From Chamaesiphon minutus PCC 6605 (GTDB taxonomy: Bacteria > Cyanobacteriota > Cyanobacteriia > Cyanobacteriales > Chamaesiphonaceae), in contig NC_019697.1 of assembly GCF_000317145.1 (NCBI RefSeq), positions 1,736,001 through 1,800,000 on the forward strand: a stretch of 64,000 bases of DNA. The letters run 5' to 3'. A program made the position numbers and the translations under genes. The notes below the pieces were generated by a model. That model did no database searches. It was not told the DNA's origin and saw nothing but the letters and a program-made list of their open reading frames with translations. Positions 43,441-51,900 of the stretch are shown piece by piece. Position 1 is the stretch's first letter. Every line of letters starts with the position of its first letter.

Positions 43441-44055
43441 TTACTTAATTGCAATTCCTTGATAAAAATATCCGCCAATTTTAGGTGTGTTAGGGCTATA
43501 AAATTCTCGAATATCTAAATTATTAAACTGTTTAGCAATTAATAGGCGAATCGGGCGATCGAGATGACAGCCATCACCAATTACTTTCTGAATGGGAGTA
43601 ATTCGATGTTGCCAAGTTTGGATATTTGGCTCATTACTCAATCCGTGTTCGATAAATAGGAATTTACCACTTGGTTTCAGTACGCGATGAATTTCAGCGA
43701 TCTCTATTTCTACCTGTTTAATACTACATAGTGTCCAGGTACTAACTACTGTATCGAATATATCGTCTGCCATCGGTAATTTTTCTCCATTTAGCACCCG
43801 ATAATCTACCTCGATTGAACTAGCGGTTATCCGCTTTTGTGCGAGTTTATTCATCCCTGGATTGACATCAACAGTCGTAATTTTCTGTACTCGACCTGTC
43901 GGGTAATAAGCTAAATTCAAACCAGTACCAAAGCCAATTTCTAATACCGATCCTACTGCATCGGCGAGGACTATCCGTCGATAGTTGGCAAAATCCTCCC
44001 CAGACATCACTAGATCGATTAATGTGGGGAAAATTAGTCGGGAATAAATATTCAT
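43441..44055 (-). CDS. Class I SAM-dependent methyltransferase
   Basis: 204 aa. The nucleotide-binding motif VLEIGFGTGLNLAYY, then ITTVDVNPGMNKLA, LPMADDIFDTVVSTWTLCSI and RVLKPSGKFLFIEHG are the standard methyltransferase-11/UbiE-type signature. Related stand-alone proteins methylate small molecules, sometimes arsenic or thiols, but the substrate cannot be told here. It stands alone. Confidence 0.8.
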   Translation of the reverse strand: MNIYSRLIFPTLIDLVMSGEDFANYRRIVLADAVGSVLEIGFGTGLNLAYYPTGRVQKITTVDVNPGMNKLAQKRITASSIEVDYRVLNGEKLPMADDIFDTVVSTWTLCSIKQVEIEIAEIHRVLKPSGKFLFIEHGLSNEPNIQTWQHRITPIQKVIGDGCHLDRPIRLLIAKQFNNLDIREFYSPNTPKIGGYFYQGIAIK

Positions 44056-44245
44056 AATAACAAAGAGTTTATTGAAAATAATATCTAAGATCGGCAGCTT
44101 ATTCTATTAAATTAATTGTCACACCTAACTCTTCTCTTTTATCAGCTAGGGTTCAGCCATCCTGAGAATGTCTGGATTCATAACCAGCCATTCAACCCGA
44201 CAATAATCGTTGCCACTGTACAACCCAGCAAATATTCGTTAAGAT

Positions 44246-44267
44246 CTATCTATCTATAGATAGATAG
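44246..44267. repeat. 22-bp perfect palindrome upstream of DUF4168 gene
   Basis: CTATCTATCTA followed by its exact complement, about 100 bp upstream of the start codon. It could be an operator or a simple-repeat palindrome. 44056-44245 holds no gene. Confidence 0.5.
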
Positions 44268-44369
44268 TCTTACTGTATTGAGACACCCAGGAACTTATCA
44301 ACTATCAAGCACTTCAAAGAGAGTGTACCTCAAACCAAAGTTCGATCGATTGGTTTCACACTTGGTGAT

Positions 44370-44837
44370 ATGACAACCCCCCGCTCCGCTAGTCAATTTT
44401 ATCGTTCGACTCGCCCACTATTGCTGGGCATTCTCACTGGTTTACTCGGTATTTTAAGTGGTACAATCCCCGATCTTGCTGCCTCACAACCCAGTTTGCT
44501 GTTTGCTACAGTAGCGCGGGCAGATGAATTCAAAGATCCTGAGCTTCGCAATTATGCTGCGACTATATTAGAAATAGAATCAATCCGCCAATCAGCACTC
44601 GCGCAAGTGAGCCGCGCCAATGGTAAGGCACCCTTACCTAATCTAATTTGCAGTCAGCCTACTACGATGGAGAGTCTCAATAGCGAAGCAAAATCGCTGT
44701 TTGTCAGATATTGCAATCAATCTGAGACGATTGCGGCTAAGAAAGGATTGAGTATCGACAGGTTCAATTACATTACTCAGGCGGTACATTCCAGTCTTCA
44801 GCTCCAAAATCGGGTGCGGAGCTTGATGATGAATTAA
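44370..44837 (+). CDS. Exported DUF4168 protein
   Basis: 155 aa. An N-terminal membrane/signal segment (LLLGILTGLLGILSG) is followed by FKDPELRNYAATILEIESIR, ICSQPTTM and the Cys-bearing FVRYCNQSETIAAKKGLSID, as in the cyanobacterial DUF4168 family. Its function is unknown; members are exported and small. A strong hairpin overlaps the stop codon. Confidence 0.78.
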   Translation: MTTPRSASQFYRSTRPLLLGILTGLLGILSGTIPDLAASQPSLLFATVARADEFKDPELRNYAATILEIESIRQSALAQVSRANGKAPLPNLICSQPTTMESLNSEAKSLFVRYCNQSETIAAKKGLSIDRFNYITQAVHSSLQLQNRVRSLMMN

Positions 44838-44873
44838 CTCACAGCTTGCACCAGCAGTGCAAGCTGTGAGTTA
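44835..44873. terminator. Strong hairpin at the DUF4168 stop codon
   Basis: TAACTCACAGCTTGCAC pairs with GTGCAAGCTGTGAGTTA (17 bp, loop CAGCA). No T run follows, so termination may be bidirectional or weak. Confidence 0.55.
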
Positions 44874-45699
44874 GCTCAAAACTCTTTGAAACATTCATCC
44901 CCTAAAGCCTAAAGCCTTCCCCATGCTAGACATCAATAAGGTTGCTAAACAAATTACCTGGCATCGGGCAACATCTCATCTGAAGTGATTTATGAACTTA
45001 ATCAACACTGAGATAGCTTGCCAGAACCAGTAATGAGAATGGTACTAGTTAAAGTCCTTTTGCGTTGGAGAATCTCTCATGTATAACGTGAAAGTGCCTC
45101 TGGACAAGTGCTTGAGAAACTATGGGCAAGATAAAATTCATTGTCGCGCTCTTAATTTGCGCTAGAATGCTCATCTTTGTGGTAAATAAAGTCGCTCTCT
45201 TGCCTACCTCGTGAATTCCATGCGAATTCCTGTATTTAAACCTACTCTAGTAACCAACTCACCTGAATTCACTCGTTCTTCTTCGGATCTTCCTGCTGAG
45301 TGGCTGTTCCTGAAAATTTCTATCAACACCACTAATCTCAACACCCTAAATCGCTGCGACGATTATCGCCATAAACATCAGGCGAGCGGTATTAATATTT
45401 TGGCAGATCTAGTTTAGATTTATCCCGCTCTGTGAATATTCTCTGACTTTTCCACCTCTTCAAATCGGAGTGGATCTGTTGGCTTTTCGATCGAACACCT
45501 CAAAATTTGAGAATTAGCTCTAATCATTGTCTGGTATAAACTACAGAAAAAGCATATACCGCTAATAGCACTTAGCGGTATATTTAAAGAACAGATCTAA
45601 TCCCCCCAAATTTCCCAGCAATTTATTGCCACCCTGGAATTATTAAAACTGATGGAATTGATGATGACCTAAATACCTGCGTGCATCAGGCTAAATTCA
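44874..45699. other. Long region without a convincing gene
   Basis: Short frames at 44923-44988 (MLDINKVAKQITWHRATSHLK) and 45211-45417 (68 aa) show no family match. A 12-bp hairpin ATATACCGCTAA/TTAGCGGTATAT lies at 45554-45583, about 115 bp ahead of the recombinase gene, and could be its operator or a recombination core. Confidence 0.4.
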
Positions 45700-46716
45700 A
45701 TGGAGCAACCCACTAGTACTACCACCAGTACACCCACTTTTGTCCTCGATGCCAATCCCCTAATTGCCGCATTTACCAGCTTCCTCCAATTCGATGTGGC
45801 ATCCGGCGGTGCTAGTGGCGAAACCATCCGTACCTATTGGTGCGAAGCGAAACAGTACTTGCTCTGGTGTGAGGTCAATCAACTCCAACCACTAGAAGTG
45901 ACGCGGGATGCGATTAAAATCTACCGCCATAACTTAGTTCAACAGCAATACAAACCTGCCACCATTGCCCTCAAATTAGTCGCTGTGAGTCGCATGTACG
46001 ATGCAGCGATGGAATATGGTCTACTTTCGCATAACCCCGTCTGGGGCGTAAAAGCACCAAAGCAACGCGGCGATCCGGCTGACTCAATCACTTATTTGAC
46101 TGCTAGTGAAGCAGAGACATTCCTCCAGGCTCCACTGGCTAAATCTACACCAATAAAAGTCCTCCGCGACCGTTTCCTGTTGGGGTTGATGACCCTCGAA
46201 GGGGTCAGGTCGATGGAAGCGCATCGGGCGAATGTGGGGGATATTCGCCGCGATCCAACTGGGGTGGGGATTACGGTCATGAGTAAGCGACAACAACGAG
46301 TTGTGCCGCTGATTCCCGATTTGGTGGATGTACTCGATCGTTATTTACTCGCCAGAAGACAGGCTAAATTTAGTACGGCGGCTGCTACTCCTTTATTTAT
46401 CAACGTCCATCATCCGCGCCATCACATCGACCCCGACCGTGAGGATCGTCGCTTATCAAGACGTGGGATTAGATTTATTGTTGATAGTTATCTCGAAGCC
46501 CTCAATCTCAAACATGGGGATGGACGGATTTTATCGGCTCATTCTTTGCGGCATACTGCGGGGACTTTAGCGATTCAGAATGGAGCATCCTTGCGTCAAG
46601 TTCAGGACTTATTGGGTCATGTCAATCCGAAGACCACGGCGATTTACACCCATGTGGGGGATCGGTGGGTTAATAATCCGGCTCTGAAATTGGGGATTCG
46701 ACTCAATCCCAATTAG
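45700..46716 (+). CDS. Tyrosine recombinase (XerC/D-like integrase)
   Basis: 338 aa. A SAM-like core-binding domain (about 20-115) is followed by the catalytic domain with Arg170 (GVRSMEAH), His281/Arg284 (HSLRHTAGTL), His307 (LLGHVN) and the nucleophile Tyr316 (TTAIYTHV). It breaks and rejoins DNA at specific sites. On a plasmid it would resolve multimers; on an island it would integrate or excise it. The lack of a nearby attachment site or tRNA favours plasmid upkeep. Confidence 0.88.
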   Translation: MEQPTSTTTSTPTFVLDANPLIAAFTSFLQFDVASGGASGETIRTYWCEAKQYLLWCEVNQLQPLEVTRDAIKIYRHNLVQQQYKPATIALKLVAVSRMYDAAMEYGLLSHNPVWGVKAPKQRGDPADSITYLTASEAETFLQAPLAKSTPIKVLRDRFLLGLMTLEGVRSMEAHRANVGDIRRDPTGVGITVMSKRQQRVVPLIPDLVDVLDRYLLARRQAKFSTAAATPLFINVHHPRHHIDPDREDRRLSRRGIRFIVDSYLEALNLKHGDGRILSAHSLRHTAGTLAIQNGASLRQVQDLLGHVNPKTTAIYTHVGDRWVNNPALKLGIRLNPN

Positions 46717-46733
46717 AAGGTTCGGCTTGTAAA

Positions 46734-46756
46734 GAGGATCGTCTGGCACGATCCTC
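46734..46756. terminator. Hairpin after recombinase gene
   Basis: GAGGATCGT pairs with ACGATCCTC (loop CTGGC), 18 bp after the recombinase stop. Confidence 0.5.
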
Positions 46757-46860
46757 ACGTTCTCTAGCCAAACAAACCGATTCTCTTGCACAGAGGCTAC
46801 GCCAACGAGTCATCACACTAACCGATTACGGTACAATAATCTTCTGAAATACCCCAACTG

Positions 46861-47649
46861 ATGATGTTAGATAAGTTACCCGAACAGCACGATCTCATCA
46901 TTGCCTCAGATGACTATATTGCACTTGGCAATCGACAATCCCAAATCGGCAACAAGCGAGGTGCTTTAGCTGCTTACGATCGGGCAGTTTGTCTTGCCCC
47001 TAACTATGCCAGAGCTTATAACTATCGCGGTTCATTTAAGTTTGCATACTGTAGAGATATCCAGGGGGCGATCGCCGATTTCGACTCAGCCATTGGCTAC
47101 GACCCCAATTATGCTGTCGCTTATGCCAATCGCGGCCTGGTTCGGTATCAGCAATTAGGTGACATTCCGGGAGCCTTAGCCGACCTCAATGTGGCGATCC
47201 TCCTCAATCCTCGCGATGCTTCTGTTTATACCACTCGCGGGTTGATTAAATACGAACTCGGAGATATCGAATACGCTTTTGCCGACTACGATTTGGCGAT
47301 CTCGATCGACCCTACCTTCGCTGCGGCTTACAACTGTCGTGGGCTGCTAAAAAATGTAAAGCTGATGGATATTGATGGTGCATTAGCCGATTACGACAAA
47401 GCGATCGCGCTCGATCCTCTTCTATCCGAGGCGTTCTACAATCGCGGTACGCTCAAGCATAAAGAGCTTGGCGATTCGGTAGGTGCATTAGCCGATTACG
47501 ACAAAGCGATACTGCTAGCTCCCCGTCTGGCTGCTGCCTATTTGGTGCGGGGTCTGCTCAAACGCGACAAACTCGACGACCTGCTTGGTGCCTCCCGCGA
47601 CTTTATGCACGCGCGCGATCTCGATCCTCAGATTGCGGCAGATCCTTAG
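46861..47649 (+). CDS. Tetratricopeptide-repeat protein
   Basis: 262 aa made of about six TPR units of roughly 34-36 residues (for example AYNYRGSFKFAYCRDIQGAI and AVAYANRGLVRYQQLGDIPG; DLDPQIAADP at the end). No signal peptide or enzymatic domain is visible. TPRs bind other proteins. A shorter relative is at 55527-56132, and the two share DGALADYDKAI-type helices, pointing to a common origin. Confidence 0.85.
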   Translation: MMLDKLPEQHDLIIASDDYIALGNRQSQIGNKRGALAAYDRAVCLAPNYARAYNYRGSFKFAYCRDIQGAIADFDSAIGYDPNYAVAYANRGLVRYQQLGDIPGALADLNVAILLNPRDASVYTTRGLIKYELGDIEYAFADYDLAISIDPTFAAAYNCRGLLKNVKLMDIDGALADYDKAIALDPLLSEAFYNRGTLKHKELGDSVGALADYDKAILLAPRLAAAYLVRGLLKRDKLDDLLGASRDFMHARDLDPQIAADP

Positions 47650-47677
47650 TAAATTTGCGATCCGGCGTTTCACCAGC

Positions 47678-47720
47678 GACCGAAATCACGCGGAGGAACC
47701 CTGGTGCATGTGTTTCGGTC
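47678..47720. repeat. REP-like palindromic element, copy 2
   Basis: Same element as 10477-10518. The outer pair changes from C-G to G-C in step on both arms (GACCG..CGGTC here, GACCC..GGGTC there), which supports selection on the folded form. CAGCGAC flanks it on both sides. Confidence 0.8.
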
Positions 47721-47759
47721 AGCGACGCGCGCTCAGCGGGTGTCCCGCCGTAAAAAGCG

Positions 47760-47799
47760 GATGCGCTCCGCGCCGTGCGACGGCGCAAGGAAGCGCATC
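47760..47799. repeat. GC-rich hairpin in a gene-free stretch
   Basis: GATGCGCTCCGCGCCG pairs with CGGCGCAAGGAAGCGCATC with small bulges. Next to it (47734-47750) CAGCGGG/CCCGCCG also folds. The stretch 47670-47830 is much richer in G+C than its surroundings. Nothing else is seen up to 48087. Confidence 0.55.
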
Positions 47800-48087
47800 A
47801 AGCAGCGCGTCAAGACAAGACAATCAGAGTCGGCTCTGCACGATTCGTGCCTCGTTGTTGTCAAACCAGTAAGCTTGAAATTGACGATCGTTCGTCGATT
47901 GCCGTGAAGGGGTCAGCTTTGCCACCAGTACGTGCAGGCGACGATTGACGTACTTGCTATGTGCGAGCGATCGAGTGATAACTTTGCCGTTTCACAATGG
48001 ATAAATCCGCTCTCCCAATCTTTTCTTACAGTTCCAAGTAATTATGGGTTGATGCAGGATAATTATCTAGAGTATTAATTTTTAATC

Positions 48088-48468
48088 ATGGATCGTTTAA
48101 GTAGCAAGATTTGTCAATTAGCCGAAAACTTACTGATTAAAGGGGAGTTAATAATTTGGCGACGATTTTCGCTCGGTTCCTTATCTACTCTAGATATTGA
48201 GATTGCTCCGATCTGTAATCAACAAAGTGAGCGGATTGTTGTCGAGAAAATTATTGCCAGTAGTATCGTAGATTCTAATGCTGAAGAAGATGGTAGTACT
48301 ACTTATATCGTCGAAGTGCTAGCGGCTATTTGTAATGTTTCCTCTGTCGAAGAAAATAACTTCATGGTTGTTAATGGCGGTAGTAATAATAGCTATGAGC
48401 ATTCCGTAACATTTACAATCGGTCATCAGCCCGACAATACATTTGTATTGCTAGATGTAATGCTTTGA
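48088..48468 (+). CDS. Hypothetical protein, beta-rich
   Basis: 126 aa. Alternating hydrophobic segments (ELIIWRRFSLGSLSTLDIEI, TTYIVEVLAAICNV, HSVTFTIGHQP, TFVLLDVML) suggest a beta fold. No family is recognised. It has ordinary codon use and stands ahead of the RNA-polymerase-like gene together with the next gene. Confidence 0.55.
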   Translation: MDRLSSKICQLAENLLIKGELIIWRRFSLGSLSTLDIEIAPICNQQSERIVVEKIIASSIVDSNAEEDGSTTYIVEVLAAICNVSSVEENNFMVVNGGSNNSYEHSVTFTIGHQPDNTFVLLDVML

Positions 48469-48597
48469 TTGAAGTGGGATAACGGGATCGTAATTGCTAA
48501 CATAGTAAAAATCAAGAGCGATCTGCTGCGATCTACATCGCGAATTAAATTTGGTTACGGCACGATCGATCTCATAATTACCAGCACTGGAGGAAAC

Positions 48598-48969
48598 ATG
48601 GTTGTCGCACGTCAAGAATGGCTGGACTGGGAGTTCGATCCCCCTGGATTTTCAAAGTATGGGTGTGATGACATTGGCGATTTACTTGCTAGTGGGCAGA
48701 TGTCAGTTGAATTTCTAGACTATGGTGACTACTATGAACCGACAGAAGCAGAACTCGAAGAGGCTCGTCTGTGTCGTAGTGACGATCGGGAAATTGAAGC
48801 AGAACTGAGAAGGACGGTAAGTTACGAGGACGGGGAAACAGAAGCTCGGTACGAAGATCGAATTAGCGTACAAGTTAGCCTCCAATCAGGTAGGAGAGCA
48901 GACCAACGCGCAAAAGAGCGAATAGAACAAGGACTGCCTGACCTCGCGCATAATCCCAATGCTCTCTAA
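48598..48969 (+). CDS. Hypothetical acidic protein, possible partner of the next gene
   Basis: 123 aa from MVVARQEWLDWEFDPPGF, chosen because GGAGGAAAC lies directly upstream (the frame opens at 48469). It is acidic in the middle (YEPTEAELEEARLCRSDD) and basic near the end (SGRRADQRAKERIEQG). It ends 26 bp before the 1479-aa gene and is probably co-transcribed with it. No family is recognised. Confidence 0.6.
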   Translation: MVVARQEWLDWEFDPPGFSKYGCDDIGDLLASGQMSVEFLDYGDYYEPTEAELEEARLCRSDDREIEAELRRTVSYEDGETEARYEDRISVQVSLQSGRRADQRAKERIEQGLPDLAHNPNAL

Positions 48970-48995
48970 CAACCTCGACTAGTTGGTAATCGCTC

Positions 48996-51900
48996 ATGCT
49001 GAAATTTGCTGAGTTTGATATCAAGACAGGTAGACCGATTCTCCAATACGATCCAATTACTGACGGTCAAATTCAAAGTTACAAGGAAGTGGACATTGCG
49101 TATCTGCAACACTGGCTCAGAGCCAGAGGTTTAGAACGCGCCCCACTATATACCGCCGATTTCTATGAGGGCATCAATCCATCAGATAATGAACGGCTGC
49201 TCAAACAAGGTAAGCACGTCATCTTCACGGGTGGCACCAGCGGTAAATATGTTTCTGCCTATTTTACCGACTCGGCGACCGCCCAGGCAATTCTCATCGG
49301 CAACGAGCGAGAGCCACCCCTGTACGAACTGGGGGATAAAAGTGCCCATTATGCCGTTGCCTACGGCTCCTTACCCATTTCTGACTGCTACAAAGACGCG
49401 ATCGTCAAAGGTGGTAATGGAAGGAAGATCTTAATTATCGATGACGAGGCACAATCGGTCGGCAGCGTACCGCTTACAGATCGGGATGGCAAGCCCGTTA
49501 AGGATGTTGGCGATCTGCTCGGACTTATGGGCGACGGGACGATGCTCTTGCCCACTGGATTGATGCGGGAGCTGCTGCTAGAGAAGGAAGTGAGCGCGAT
49601 AATTCGGCGAGGGATCGTTCGCGTAGCGTCCGCGAATCGCACAGACCACGACTTAAACGCAGAATTGGGAGTCGTCGGTGAGTGGCTAGATGAAGTTACT
49701 GGCGATAAAGTTGAGGATGAATTAGTCGCCCTCATCGCGGCTGAATATCGCGCCAACGGCAGAATCGGCACATCCCACGTCCATCTGAACACGGCTAAAA
49801 CGATAAATAAACTGCTAGATCGAGCAGCAGATGAAAGCGTCATCCAGTTTAGAGCAGCTATAACCGATACCCCAGGTATGTTTAAGGGGATGATGAAAAC
49901 GAGTAAGTGGTGCGAACGCTTGGGTGTCGCCGCGATCGTCAGTAAGAATTGCATCAAAGGTAATGGTGTAGATCTCGATACTGTCGGTATTTTGGAGCTG
50001 AATAAAGGCTCGACTCTGTGGATTGGGCGTAAAGAAGTTGCCACATGGGGCGAACAATCGGTAGGGATGCAGGTGAAAATCTGTATTCCCACTGCGACAG
50101 AGCGAGAGCTAAATCCGTTGGCACTGGCTAGAGCGGGTCAACTGACAGAAATTGCCGTCGATCCGTATTTACTGGGTCAAAAGTATATTGAAGACGATCG
50201 CCGCAAAAAGTCGAATCTGGTGATCGTCATCGATGACAATGGCGAGGTGAGCGGACAGGTACGCCAAAAAGATGCCCTTGCCGACTTGCTAGTCCTCGAT
50301 GTCAATGGCGAACTCACGCAAATGCCGACGATTCAGCGGCGGTTGACCGAAGCCTTACGGACTAGCTGGATCGATGCAGCCACTAGTGGGGTCGAAGTCC
50401 CTTCTGCTGTAGCTCAACATCATGGTAAGTTGGATGTCTGGGAAATCTGCAACCGCAAGCTCCCGCATGGAGCGGTAGTAGCTTTTTACCGCTCCCCAGT
50501 GCCTAATGTGTCGGCTTTTGCCTTGGGGGTAAATAACCTCGATCTTAAAGATGTAGATCCTGAATCCTACAACAAGCGGGGAGTGGTTTATGTCAACCCT
50601 TGGACTGCTAAAGAAATTGCCATCTCTGACTTTGATGGCGATAGGTTCGGTCAGTTTGTCGGCTACATTGCTAAAGATCCCAATGCTTTCATCGCTGCTC
50701 TGCGCGAGGTGGTGTCAGCTTCCCAATCTCCCTCCAGGCGTTATGAAGCTTTCCATGCTGCTCTGGCGCAATCGATTGAGTTGGGTACGGATTTTGAGCT
50801 TGGCACATTCCCTTTATCGGTTGATGAATTAGCGGTCGCGACTAGTTTAGAGCATCGACCCCAACAGATTAAGAAAGCTACAAAAAAGCCGCATCGTTGG
50901 GAACAATCCCAGAATCAACCAATCTCAGAAGCAATCTTTACCGCCTGGACTAATGTGGCTGCCAATCCCATCTCCAAGGTGGCAAATTTAGGGATGAACC
51001 TGCAAATGTTGGCGCAAAATGCCATTAATACCCCAGCTAATGAAAAAGCCGTTTTACTTAATAAAATTGGGACGGCGTTCGAGAAACTAAAGGCTATTCC
51101 CAGCAATGATGTCTTAATTAATGCAGGGCTTCCCGCCTTAGATCTTCAGGCTGGAATCGATCGCGTCACAGCACTAAATCACTCGATTTCTCCGCTAGAG
51201 CGAACCACCCCCGAACGTCAGATCGAGGTTGCCACGACTGGGCTTGCCCAAGTTGCGAAGATCCTCAAAGACTACGCTGAATATCCTGTTGCCAGTCAAC
51301 TTCAAGTCGCCGTCGATTCACTTAAAAGCAGTAACGGAATCAATGAAGATCTATTTAAGTTCGGACTAGCTCTGTGTTATCAAAAGAATGAAGTTAGAGC
51401 GGAGTTAAAAGCCGATTGGGTCTACAGTATCGATAAATCGCCGCCACGCGGATTGAGTACGGTTTTACCTGCAAATACTTACGAACCGATTGGCGAACAT
51501 GTAAGAGCGGTTAATGACATCTTTGAAAGCGTTCTTCAAGCCCAGCGGGACATCAAGATCGGCAGGGAAGATCTTAATGCTGCCTTTCGTCAGATCGTGC
51601 CATTGATTCACAATCCCCAAGATTCATTAATGGTTGACGGTTATGTGAGCCAATATCGGGCGGCGCGAGATATCCTGGGTGTTGCTACTGCCCGACAAAA
51701 CGAACAACGATTTGAAGATAAACAGCCCACTCTCACGATTACCTCTGCTAACAGTGGCAAAACATTCGAGGTTCACCGGACGATTCAAGCCCAGAATAAG
51801 AATACCCTCAACAAAAATCGCGTTTGGGAGTTAGAACCAAGTCAGGTCTATCGATTCTCGATCGAGAAAAATCTAACCGCGAGGGCAGATCCTTATCTGG

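Noticed and set aside
49388-50092. Minus-strand 234-aa frame
   Set aside because: Ser/Pro/Thr-rich shadow of the 1479-aa gene; no domain, no ribosome site.
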